Positions 1-6,811 of a DNA stretch of 9,681 nt are shown here, piece after piece (position 1 is the first letter of the stretch; each line of letters begins with the position of its first letter). The stretch comes from an uncultured Collinsella sp. (GTDB lineage: Bacteria; Actinomycetota; Coriobacteriia; Coriobacteriales; Coriobacteriaceae), in assembly GCA_900552875.1 (NCBI GenBank), contig USCS01000048.1, positions 1 to 9,681 of the forward strand, read 5' to 3'. Under the pieces are notes generated by a model. The model was not told the origin of the DNA. It saw only the letters and a program-made list of their open reading frames with translations, and made no database searches. The position numbers were made by a program, and so were the translations under genes.

Positions 1-2
1 TC

Positions 3-857
3 GCGGCCGCCCGCGCGGGGGAGGCCCTGCCCAAGCTCGATGTGACCTATGGTGCCGGCACCATGGCGGCGGCGCTTTCGTCTGCCGAGGCCTCGCGCTG
101 GATTTCGCTCGCGGGCGCTGCAGCGGCCCTAGAGCCCGCCGCCTCTAATGGCAGCGTCGCCAAGGCCGCCGAGCATGCCGCCGCCAAGCGCGCCGAGGTC
201 CAGATTGAGCAGGTCAAGGTTGGTTCGACTGCCGCCGCCATGCTCAAGTCGTATTTCAACTTTGGCGCGTACGCGATTATCTCGTCGGTCATCGTATCGG
301 TGGGGCTGGTGTTCTCGGGCATGAACGAGCCCGAGCGCGTGCGTCGTATGGATGCCGGCCCAATCTCCGAGCGCCAGCGTTCGCTCGCCGTGTTTGCGGC
401 CGCCACTGTGATCACCGTCTGCATCTGGTTTGTGTCGAGCATGATGGGCGTCGTGGGCTTTGCCGGCGCGGCTGCCGAGGTCGGCGTGGGCCGTGTGTGC
501 CTGGCGCTGGCAGCGACGTTTGCCCTGGCGTGCACGCCGCTGGCCGTTGGCTTTACGCTGTCGAGCCTGGGCGCGCGCGAGGAGCTGCTCAACGGTGTGG
601 GCAACCTGCTCGGCATGCTCATGACGTTTTTGGGTGGCGCCTGGATGCCGCTGTCGCTGATGGGTTCGGCCGTGCAGACGGTGGCGCACTTTGTGCCGAC
701 GTATTGGGTGAACGACGCGATCGGCAAGGCGCTTGCCTCGGACCTGACGTCTGCCGTGCTGGGCGACATCGCCTGCGACCTAGGCGTCACGGTGCTCTTC
801 GCCGCCGCCATCGCCGCCGTAGGCCTAGCCCTCGCACGCACCAAATCCCGCGCCTAG
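3..857 (+). CDS. ABC-2 type transporter permease, C-terminal part (5' end outside window)
   Basis: The reading frame is open from the left edge with no stop, so the gene starts upstream; a GTG at 42 is only an internal Val codon. Counting from that GTG, an Ala-rich soluble stretch (about 1-68) is followed by five hydrophobic segments at about 71-93, 114-135, 151-175, 185-205 and 246-265. After the first segment comes a charged cytosolic-looking loop (MNEPERVRRMDAGPISERQR), and then the pattern usual for ABC-2 permeases: four closely packed helices and a loop containing 'FVPTYWVNDAI'. Family knowledge: such proteins are the membrane half of exporters for drugs, lipids or polymers and pair with a separate ATPase, presumably encoded upstream. 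The soluble part would be the extracytoplasmic domain between helices 1 and 2. The substrate cannot be told. The gene ends in TAG five bases before the repeat at 862, so it is probably not co-transcribed with the MacB-type pair downstream. Confidence 0.8.
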   Translation, partial: AAARAGEALPKLDVTYGAGTMAAALSSAEASRWISLAGAAAALEPAASNGSVAKAAEHAAAKRAEVQIEQVKVGSTAAAMLKSYFNFGAYAIISSVIVSVGLVFSGMNEPERVRRMDAGPISERQRSLAVFAAATVITVCIWFVSSMMGVVGFAGAAAEVGVGRVCLALAATFALACTPLAVGFTLSSLGAREELLNGVGNLLGMLMTFLGGAWMPLSLMGSAVQTVAHFVPTYWVNDAIGKALASDLTSAVLGDIACDLGVTVLFAAAIAAVGLALARTKSRA

Positions 858-861
858 CCAC

Positions 862-1045
862 CTAGTCATTGGGGACAGACTTAAATGACTAGCCATTGGG
901 GGCAGTCTTTGCCGATTCGCCGGCTCGCCGGCCGGGCCGGCAAGGACTGTCCCCATCTGCCGGCAGGAAAGGAACGCCCCTAACTGCCGGGTGGCGAAAG
1001 GGTGTCCCTTGCGGCTAGTCATTTAAGAACGTCCCCAGTGACTAG
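862..1045. repeat. Modular dispersed repeat, copy 1, with 31-bp imperfect terminal inverted repeats
   Basis: The outer ends, 862-892 and 1015-1045, are inverted repeats matching at 27 of 31 positions. Each arm starts with ctagtca and ends with cttaaatgactag. Inside is a long hairpin (898-954), then a 10-bp palindrome ctgccggcag (957-966) and a module ending in 'gtgtccc'. Bases 865-954 align without gaps to 4280-4369 with 85 of 90 identities, so this is a repeat family and not chance. No open frame that looks like a gene lies inside. By architecture it resembles a REP/MITE-type element that would be moved in trans. The element family name is not known to me. Confidence 0.85.
898..954. repeat. 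Core hairpin of repeat copy 1
   Basis: Arms 898-913 (gggggcagtctttgcc) and 939-954 (ggcaaggactgtcccc) pair over all 16 positions if two G-U wobbles are allowed. The 25-nt loop is itself GC-rich and built from gccgg/ccggc units that can fold further. There is no T-run after it, so it does not look like a standard intrinsic terminator. Confidence 0.75.
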
Positions 1046-1084
1046 TTTGAAATAAATCCCAAGCCTCGCTCCAAAATAGTTCGC

Positions 1085-1105
1085 CTAGGTTTACTATTAC
1101 CCTAG
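1085..1105. promoter_or_regulatory. Possible operator dyad upstream of the ABC ATPase
   Basis: ctaggt (1085-1090) and accctag (1099-1105) form an imperfect inverted repeat around ttactatt. A -10-like TACTAT (1092-1097) lies in the centre and the gene starts about 20 bases further on. A dyad over a promoter core in front of an ABC exporter recalls MerR- or GntR-type control, but no regulator gene is in the window and no convincing -35 box is seen at the proper distance. Confidence 0.3.
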
Positions 1106-1126
1106 AAAAGTAGCAAAAGGCTAACA

Positions 1127-1852
1127 ATGGGGGGTAGTATGGCGACGAAGAAAGCCTACGTCCAGGTCAAGGATCTAAAAAAGCATTACGGCGATGGAGA
1201 TGCGCGTCTGACGGTCCTCGACGGCATCGATACGTCCATCAATCGCGGCGAGATCTGCGTCATGCTGGGCCCCTCGGGTTCGGGCAAATCGACATTCCTC
1301 AATCTTATCGGCGGCTTGGAGGATGCCGACGGCGGCTCCATTATGGTGGACGGCTGCGACCTGACGACGCTCAAACCCGCTGACCTGGGCGAGTATCGCC
1401 GTCGTGAGCTGGGCTTTGTCTTCCAGTTCTACAACCTGGTGCCCGATCTCACCATCAAGGAAAACATCGAGGTCACGGCGCACCTGTCCAAAAAGCCGCT
1501 CAACGTCGACGACCTGCTGCGCTCGCTGGGCCTCTATGAACATCGCAACAAGTTCCCGCGCCAGGTCTCGGGCGGTCAGCAGCAGCGCTGCGCCATCGGC
1601 CGTGCGCTCGTCAAAAACCCGGGCCTGCTGCTGTGCGACGAGCCCACGGGTGCGCTCGATTACAAGACATCCAAGGAAATCCTGCAGCTCATGGAGGACG
1701 TCAACCGTACCTATGGCTGCACCATCATCATCGTTACCCACAACGTCGCTATCGCCCGCATGGCCAACCGCGTGCTGCGTCTGCGCGACGGGCGCATCGT
1801 CGAGGACGAGCTCAATGAGTCGCCGGTCGCGGCCGCCGAGCTCGATTGGTAG
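1127..1852 (+). CDS. ABC transporter ATP-binding protein, MacB/LolD type
   Basis: This is the ATPase that powers the FtsX-like permease encoded next to it. In the 241-residue product all nucleotide-binding motifs are intact: Walker A GPSGSGKST (48-56), Q-loop Gln100 in FVFQFYNL, signature VSGGQQQR (147-154), Walker B LLLCDEPTGALD (167-178) and the switch His205 in IVTHN. The FQFYNLVPDLT stretch and the LD-KTS-EIL element after Walker B are typical of the MacB/LolD/YknY branch. Length is normal for a free-standing ATPase of this type. The start is ATG 1127 with a weak aaaagg at 1115-1120. A second ATG at 1139, giving MATKKAYVQV, sits behind a G-run and is equally plausible. The stop (1850-1852) is 8 nt before the permease start, so the two are translated together. 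The substrate is unknown; export of peptides or lipids, or a mechanotransmission role, would fit the family. Confidence 0.95.
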   Translation: MGGSMATKKAYVQVKDLKKHYGDGDARLTVLDGIDTSINRGEICVMLGPSGSGKSTFLNLIGGLEDADGGSIMVDGCDLTTLKPADLGEYRRRELGFVFQFYNLVPDLTIKENIEVTAHLSKKPLNVDDLLRSLGLYEHRNKFPRQVSGGQQQRCAIGRALVKNPGLLLCDEPTGALDYKTSKEILQLMEDVNRTYGCTIIIVTHNVAIARMANRVLRLRDGRIVEDELNESPVAAAELDW

Positions 1853-1860
1853 GCGGCGCC

Positions 1861-4236
1861 ATGACACCTCTCGCAAAACGTCTCCCGCGCGAGCTGCGCC
1901 GCAATATCGGCAAGTACCTGGGCATCTTTTTGCTTATGTGCGGAAGCATCGCCCTCACGTCGGGCTTTTTGCTCGCGGCGCATTCCATCGGCTGCCTCAT
2001 TGACGACATGTGCGATGCATACACGATCGAGGACGGCCGCGTGACTACCTCCTTCGAGGCCACCAAAGATCAGCTCAAGGCTGCCGAAGACGCGGCTGAG
2101 GACGTCGGCGGCGTTACGTTCTACAAGAACTTCTCTATCGACGCCATCATCAAAAAGGCGGCTGGCGACGACGGCACCAAGCGCACCCTGCGCACCTACG
2201 CGCATCGCACCAAGGTCGACATTGCGTCCTACTGCGAAGGCAAGCAGCCAAAGGCGGACAACGAGGTGGCTATCGACCGCGTCTTTGCCACCAATAACGA
2301 CCTCGCCATCGGCGATAGGGTCGAGCTCGAGGGGCGCACCTACACCATCTGCGGCATCATGACGCAGCCCGATAGCCAGGCGTTGTTCCTCGACAATTCG
2401 GACTTTACGGTGAACACCATCACGTATGGTGTCGCCGAGGTCACCGACGCCGGTTTTGCCGCGCTCGAGGATGCCGGCGGCGCGCCCGCCTATACGTACT
2501 CCTTTACCTTTAACGACCGTGACCTCTCCACCGCGGACCGCATTGATGCGGAGCAGGATATGGTCGAGGCGCTGACCGACGCCGATGCGCGCGTGGACGA
2601 TCTGATCGATGCCGATTCCAACCAGGGCATTGGCTATGCGCGCGACGACGTGGACGGCGACTCCATGATGTGGATGACGTTGCTCAACATTATCATCGTG
2701 ATCATGGCGTTTGTCTTTGTGGTGCTCACCGACGCCACCATCGAGGAGGAGAGCGCCATTATCGGCACGCTGCTCGCCAGCGGCTATCGCCGTCGCGAGA
2801 TCGTGCTGCACTACCTGGCACTTCCTGCCATCGTGGGCGTGCTCGCGGCACTTTTGGGCACCGCGCTCGGCGTTGCGTTCTTTACCGAGCCCATGCGCGG
2901 TCTCTACTACGGCTCGTACAGTCTGCCGCCCTTCCAGGTGTACTGGAGTTGGGGGATCTTTGTGAAGTGCGCCGTGGTCCCCGCCGCCGCGCATCAGTAC
3001 ACACTCAAGGCGCCGCTGGAGCTCGAGGGCACTACCGAGGAACGCGAGCAGTGGTCGGCACTCGAGCGCTTGCAGTCGGTCGACGGTTCGCTGCTCACTG
3101 CCGCCCAGGATGCGGATGACGAACTCGATGACGCGGTCGATGCCGCGCAGGCGGCTGCCGATGCCGCGACCAGTTCCCCGTCTGCCGAGGGTTTAGCCGC
3201 AGCGCAGGACGCGCTCGCAACGATTCAGGACAAGAAGGACGCGCTTTACGCGCGCCTCGACGATCTGGCCGATGCGCTTGGCTGCGACCGCGATAAGACC
3301 ATCGACTTGATCGAAAAGGCCTCGAAGATCGATGCCGATAACGACGATATTCATCCCGTCAATACGACGGACAACGGTGCGGCGAAGATTGCACAGGCCG
3401 AGAAATATGCCATTTACCAGCTGCAATACGACCGCGGTGACGGAAATGGGCAGGAGACGATTTCCGTCTACGGCGTCTCGCCCGATTCGCGTTACTGGAA
3501 GGACCTCGATGTGGGCGACGGACACGTTGTCTTTGGCGGCGGCCTGCTCGACAAGTTTGGCTGGAGCGAGGGGCAGAAGGTCACGCTCCACGACAAGTAC
3601 GAGGGCAAGAATTATTCCCTTGAGTACGAGGGCAAGGACGCCACTTGGGGCTCCAAGTCGGACATGAATATCTATATGAGCATCGACGACTTTAACGAGC
3701 TGTTCGGCAACGACGCCGCCTACTTTAACGGCTACGTGAGCGACGAGAAGCTCGACCTCGACGCGCGATACTTTGCCGGCGACACCACGCCCGATGACAT
3801 GCGCGCCGTGGGCGACCAGTTTATCGGCATGATGAGCAAAATGATCGGCATGATGGTCGGGCTCGCGGTGTTTATCTTCCTGCTGTTTATGTACCTGTTG
3901 ACCAAGGCCGTTATCGACCACAGCGCCCGCTCGATTAGCTACATGAAGGTCTTTGGCTATCGCGACGGCGAGATCTCGCACCTGTACATCCGCTCGATCA
4001 CGCTGTGCGTGGCGGTGTCGCTCGTGCTGAGCCTGCCCGTGATCATCGGCTCGCTGACCGCGATTTTCCGCTCCATGTTGCTTGCCTACAACGGCAATAT
4101 CGAGATCTACGTGCCCGCTTGGTCCATGGCGGCATGCGTCGGCATTGGCTTTGCGACTTACCTGGTCGTGGCGCTGCTGCACACGCGCTCCATCAGGCGC
4201 GTCCCTCTGGCCGAAGCCCTCAAAGTCCAAGAGTAG
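1861..4236 (+). CDS. FtsX-like ABC transporter permease with altered middle region
   Basis: Membrane partner of the preceding ATPase, 791 residues. Order seen: TM1 (18-40), a first extracytoplasmic domain (about 42-268), TM2 (270-289), a cytosolic loop with the FtsX-type motif ASGYRRREI, and TM3 (318-341). A short hydrophobic stretch (362-377) follows, then a Thr/Glu/Asp/Ala-rich helical region (about 391-495), a second extracytoplasmic domain (about 508-655), TM6 (661-685), a loop containing MKVFGYRDGEI, TM7 (about 713-731), TM8 (754-774) and a charged tail RSIRRVPLAEALKVQE. Two FtsX modules are therefore present, but where the family usually has TM4, a basic cytosolic loop and TM5, only the stub FVKCAVVPAAAHQY (367-380) remains. 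Losing two crossings keeps the second domain outside. ATG 1861 was chosen over a TTG at 1846, which overlaps the ATPase stop. The stop codon lies in the second repeat copy. Whether this permease still transports is uncertain. Confidence 0.9.
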   Translation: MTPLAKRLPRELRRNIGKYLGIFLLMCGSIALTSGFLLAAHSIGCLIDDMCDAYTIEDGRVTTSFEATKDQLKAAEDAAEDVGGVTFYKNFSIDAIIKKAAGDDGTKRTLRTYAHRTKVDIASYCEGKQPKADNEVAIDRVFATNNDLAIGDRVELEGRTYTICGIMTQPDSQALFLDNSDFTVNTITYGVAEVTDAGFAALEDAGGAPAYTYSFTFNDRDLSTADRIDAEQDMVEALTDADARVDDLIDADSNQGIGYARDDVDGDSMMWMTLLNIIIVIMAFVFVVLTDATIEEESAIIGTLLASGYRRREIVLHYLALPAIVGVLAALLGTALGVAFFTEPMRGLYYGSYSLPPFQVYWSWGIFVKCAVVPAAAHQYTLKAPLELEGTTEEREQWSALERLQSVDGSLLTAAQDADDELDDAVDAAQAAADAATSSPSAEGLAAAQDALATIQDKKDALYARLDDLADALGCDRDKTIDLIEKASKIDADNDDIHPVNTTDNGAAKIAQAEKYAIYQLQYDRGDGNGQETISVYGVSPDSRYWKDLDVGDGHVVFGGGLLDKFGWSEGQKVTLHDKYEGKNYSLEYEGKDATWGSKSDMNIYMSIDDFNELFGNDAAYFNGYVSDEKLDLDARYFAGDTTPDDMRAVGDQFIGMMSKMIGMMVGLAVFIFLLFMYLLTKAVIDHSARSISYMKVFGYRDGEISHLYIRSITLCVAVSLVLSLPVIIGSLTAIFRSMLLAYNGNIEIYVPAWSMAACVGIGFATYLVVALLHTRSIRRVPLAEALKVQE

Positions 4237-4406
4237 TCATTGGGTAGTCATTGGGGACAGGCTTAAATGACCAAAAGCGGTCATTGGGGACAGACTTAAA
4301 TGACTAGTCATCGGGGGCAGTCTTTGCCGATTCGCCGGTTCGCCGGCCGGGCTGGCAAGGGCTGTCCCCAACTGCCGAGTGTCGAAAGAGTGTCCCCAAT
4401 GACTAG
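4234..4406. repeat. Modular dispersed repeat, copy 2
   Basis: Same family and orientation as 862-1045. Ends 4245-4259 (tagtcattggggaca) and 4391-4405 (tgtccccaatgacta) are a perfect 15-bp inverted repeat. The left module is present twice (4245-4270 and 4280-4307), and a partial third tagtcattggg (4234-4244) overlaps the stop codon of the permease. Relative to copy 1 it lacks the ctgccggcag module and the right-hand tcatttaag end. The core 4280-4369 matches 865-954 at 85 of 90 bases. It fills most of the 252-nt gap before the next gene. Confidence 0.85.
4313..4369. repeat. Core hairpin of repeat copy 2
   Basis: Arms 4313-4328 (gggggcagtctttgcc) and 4354-4369 (ggcaagggctgtcccc) pair fully if three G-U wobbles are allowed. 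Compared with copy 1, the right arm has one A-to-G change opposite a U, so pairing is kept. No T-run follows. Confidence 0.75.
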
Positions 4407-4415
4407 GTGCCGTAC

Positions 4416-4446
4416 TTGACTTTAACTCTGCTTTAACTGGTACCAT
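4416..4446 (+). promoter_or_regulatory. Probable promoter of the DUF362 gene, with an 11-bp-period direct repeat
   Basis: TTGACT (4416-4421) and an extended -10 TGGTACCAT (4438-4446) are 19 bases apart (-35 end to -10 hexamer), which is long but acceptable with a TGn element. Between and over them TTTAAC occurs twice (4421-4426 and 4432-4437) separated by 5 bases. That is the one-helical-turn arrangement bound by OmpR/PhoB-type response regulators. It starts 9 bases after the end of the repeat element, and transcription would begin about 35-40 bases before the ATG at 4489. Confidence 0.5.
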
Positions 4447-4488
4447 CCTCTATGTCTGTAACGCCATATAGACCGAGGGGATATATCT

Positions 4489-5694
4489 ATGACCGTAACT
4501 GCACCCGCAGCACCCGCTAAGGTGTACTTCACCAACCTGCGCACGCATGCTCGCGAGAGCCAGCTCGACAAACTCAAGCGCCTCATCCGTCGCGCCGGTA
4601 TCGAGCAGATCGACTTTGAGAACAAGTTTGTCGCCATCAAGATTCACTTTGGCGAGTTGGGCAACCTGAGCTTTTTGCGCCCTAACTACGCCCGCGCCGT
4701 CGCGGATGTCGTGAAGGAGCTGGGCGGCAAGCCCTTCCTTACCGACTGCAATACGCTCTATGTCGGCAGCCGCAAAAACGCGCTCGAGCACATCGATACT
4801 GCCTACCAGAACGGTTTTACCCCGTATGCCACGGGTTGTCAGATCATCATCGCCGACGGCCTCAAGGGTACCGACGAGGCGCTCGTCCCGGTCGAGGGTG
4901 GCGAGTACGTGCACGAGGCTAAGATCGGTCAGGCGCTCATGGATGCCGATATCGTGATCAGCCTCACCCACTTTAAGGGCCATGAGCAGGCCGGTTTTGG
5001 CGGCGCCATGAAGAACCTGGGCATGGGAGGCGGCAGCCGCGCCGGAAAGATGGAGCAGCATGCCGCCGGCAAGCCGAACGTCGCGACCGAGCACTGCATT
5101 GGCTGCCATGCCTGCGAAAAGATCTGCGCGCACAACGCCATCTCGTTTGACGACATCCGCGAGCGCGAGCTTGCCAACGGTAACACCCGCACGGTTCACG
5201 TCGCCGCTATCGACCACGATCGCTGCGTGGGCTGCGGCCGCTGCATTGCGGCATGCAACCAGGACTGTATCAAGCCCGGCTATGACGCTGCGGCCGACGT
5301 GCTCAACTGCAAGATCGCCGAGTACACCAAGGCCGTCGTCGACGGCCGCCCGAGCTTCCATATCTCGCTTGCCATGGATATCAGCCCCAACTGCGATTGC
5401 CATCCCGAAAACGACACGCCTATCGTCAACGACATCGGCATGTTTGCGAGCTTCGACCCGGTTGCCATCGACCAGGCCTGCGCCGATGCCGTCATGGCAT
5501 CCGAGCCGCTGCCCAACACCGAGCTCACCGATAGCGCGGCCAAGATGGAGCACAACCACGAGCATCTGGAGGGCGAGCAGGCGCGTGACCCCTTCTGCAT
5601 CACGCATCCCGACACCGACTGGCGCGTGTGCATCGCGCATGCCGAGAAGATCGGCCTGGGCACGAGCAAGTACGAGCTCATCGAGGTCAAGTAG
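4489..5694 (+). CDS. DUF362-family iron-sulfur protein with two [4Fe-4S] motifs
   Basis: A 401-residue protein of the 'uncharacterised Fe-S center protein' type (DUF362). The N-terminal DUF362 part (about 15-195) contains VAIKIHFGELGN, the segment ISLTHFKGHEQAGFGGAMKN and a glycine-rich GMGGGSRAGK. A ferredoxin-like part follows, with Cys203-206-209-213 and Cys246-249-252-256 (two CxxCxxCxxxC sets) able to hold two [4Fe-4S] clusters. The C-terminal part has a conserved-looking CDCH (302-305) and DIGMFASFDPVAID (315-328). No signal peptide or membrane helix is seen, so it is expected in the cytosol. The biochemical role is not established; electron transfer coupled to an unknown reaction is an inference. 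ATG 4489 is preceded by gagggg (4475-4480) at 8 nt, a good ribosome site. It has its own promoter and a terminator at 5742, and so is probably monocistronic. Confidence 0.88.
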   Translation: MTVTAPAAPAKVYFTNLRTHARESQLDKLKRLIRRAGIEQIDFENKFVAIKIHFGELGNLSFLRPNYARAVADVVKELGGKPFLTDCNTLYVGSRKNALEHIDTAYQNGFTPYATGCQIIIADGLKGTDEALVPVEGGEYVHEAKIGQALMDADIVISLTHFKGHEQAGFGGAMKNLGMGGGSRAGKMEQHAAGKPNVATEHCIGCHACEKICAHNAISFDDIRERELANGNTRTVHVAAIDHDRCVGCGRCIAACNQDCIKPGYDAAADVLNCKIAEYTKAVVDGRPSFHISLAMDISPNCDCHPENDTPIVNDIGMFASFDPVAIDQACADAVMASEPLPNTELTDSAAKMEHNHEHLEGEQARDPFCITHPDTDWRVCIAHAEKIGLGTSKYELIEVK

Positions 5695-5741
5695 CGTCTA
5701 GCTATTGGACAAATCAAGCGCTTTTGTAGCGCAACGTTAGC

Positions 5742-5780
5742 AAAAGCCGCCCGTGAGCACAGTGCCCACGGGCGGCTTTT
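5742..5780. terminator. Bidirectional intrinsic terminator between convergent genes
   Basis: A perfect 14-bp inverted repeat, aaaagccgcccgtg (5742-5755) and cacgggcggctttt (5767-5780), surrounds an 11-nt loop. A T-run follows on the plus strand, and the A-run on the left gives a T-run for the minus strand. It lies 47 nt after the DUF362 stop and 45 nt after the hydrolase stop on the other strand, so it can serve both. Confidence 0.92.
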
Positions 5781-5825
5781 TGGAAGTGCCAGGGGTCAGA
5801 TAGACCAGTAAACCGTACTATTTGC

Positions 5826-6791
5826 CTAAAAATTCTTGTCGAGGAAGTTGTCGACCGTGTTCCAGTAGAGTTCGGGGTCGACCTGCGCGCTCTTGGCGTG
5901 GGTGGCGCCATGGATAGTGAGCTTTTGCTTGACCTTGCTGGCGCACGCGTCGTAGTTTTGGTCGAGCATGCTGTACGGTACAAAGGTGTCCTGGTCGCCG
6001 TGGATAAACAGCATGGGAACCGTCGCATGTTTGAGTTGCTCCACACTGCTCGCCTTATGAAAGTCGTAGCCCGCGCGCACGTTGCACACCAAGTTTGCTA
6101 CATCGAGCAAGGGAAAGCTGGGCAGGCCGAACACATCCTTGAGCTGCAGGGAAAACTCGTCCCAAACACTCGTATAACCGCAGTCCTCGATAATGCATTT
6201 CACGTTTGCGGGCAGAGACTCCCCCGCGACGTTCATGGCGGTTGCCGCACCCATCGACTCGCCAAAGACCAGGATGCGCGCCTCGGGGTCTGCCTGAACA
6301 ATCCGCTCGATCCACGCGACGACATCGAGCCGTTCGGGCCAGCCCATGCCGATATAGTCGCCGCCGGAGCGCTCGTGGGCGCGGGCGGCTGGTGCGAGTA
6401 CGTTCATGCCGCGGTCGTGGAATCGTTTGGCGTATCGGGCCATACCGATGGGCTCGTTGGTATATCCATGCAGGCAGACGGCGTAGTCGTGCGTGCTCTC
6501 CGACGCAGCAAAATACCAGGCGGCAAGCTCGGTCCCGTCGTCCGCGGTGAGGTTGCTGCTCTTGCGGTTCTCTTTAAACCATGCCCGCGCCTCGGTATCC
6601 TCGGCATCCGGCTGCTCACCTTCTTTGTCGTTCTTGCTATCCTGCATCATCTTCATGGTGTATGGCGCGCGGGGATTCAGCGCGAAGTCAAACAGAAAGT
6701 TGCCGGCAAATCCGAGCAGCGCAACGACAACCACCAGTGCAACGATGCCGGCTATCTTGAGCTTTCGATGGGAACGTGCGTTTTGAGCCAT
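5826..6791 (-). CDS. Membrane-anchored alpha/beta hydrolase
   Basis: A 321-residue serine hydrolase of the alpha/beta fold, similar in plan to YqkD/Bem46-type proteins. A basic start (MAQNARSHRKLK) and one hydrophobic helix (about 11-34) make an N-terminal anchor or uncleaved signal; a Lys/Asp/Glu-rich linker (47-76) leads to the catalytic domain. HGY (108-110) fits the oxyanion loop. The nucleophile elbow is GESMG (177-181) with Ser179, the acid is probably Asp268 in GDQDTFVP, and the base is His298 in ATHAKS, so the triad is complete. The catalytic domain most likely faces the outside. The substrate (ester, peptide or lipid) cannot be told. The start ATG has a strong aggaga ribosome site 7 nt upstream (6799-6804 on the plus strand). 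It is transcribed away from the HlyIII gene and towards the shared terminator. Confidence 0.9.
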   Translation of the reverse strand: MAQNARSHRKLKIAGIVALVVVVALLGFAGNFLFDFALNPRAPYTMKMMQDSKNDKEGEQPDAEDTEARAWFKENRKSSNLTADDGTELAAWYFAASESTHDYAVCLHGYTNEPIGMARYAKRFHDRGMNVLAPAARAHERSGGDYIGMGWPERLDVVAWIERIVQADPEARILVFGESMGAATAMNVAGESLPANVKCIIEDCGYTSVWDEFSLQLKDVFGLPSFPLLDVANLVCNVRAGYDFHKASSVEQLKHATVPMLFIHGDQDTFVPYSMLDQNYDACASKVKQKLTIHGATHAKSAQVDPELYWNTVDNFLDKNF

Positions 6792-6811
6792 GCGGTATTC
6801 TCCTATAAGAT

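Noticed and set aside
825..1022. Minus-strand open frame in repeat copy 1, with a peptide (PAGEPANRQRLPPM) also encoded by copy 2 at 4237-4446
   Set aside because: The shared peptide follows from the repeats being near-identical DNA. There is no ribosome site, and both frames differ outside the repeat core.
1846..1860. TTG at 1846 as start of the permease
   Set aside because: It overlaps the ATPase stop and adds five residues without a ribosome site; ATG 1861 fits the usual MTPLAKRLPRELRRN start.
1711..2994. Long minus-strand open frame opposite the ATPase end and permease
   Set aside because: Low-complexity His/Gly/Val composition with no motif; the plus strand carries the real genes.
862..4406. 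CRISPR-like repeats
   Set aside because: The repeats are few, unequal in length and intergenic, without regular spacers or cas genes.
4450..5640. Long minus-strand open frame opposite the DUF362 gene
   Set aside because: Antisense shadow of a gene with clear ferredoxin motifs; it also covers the promoter and ribosome site of that gene.
5782..5820. Possible short repeat 'aagtgccaggggtcagatagacc' type sequence after the terminator
   Set aside because: Contains a weak ggtc/gacc dyad but has no second copy in this window, so a repeat cannot be supported.
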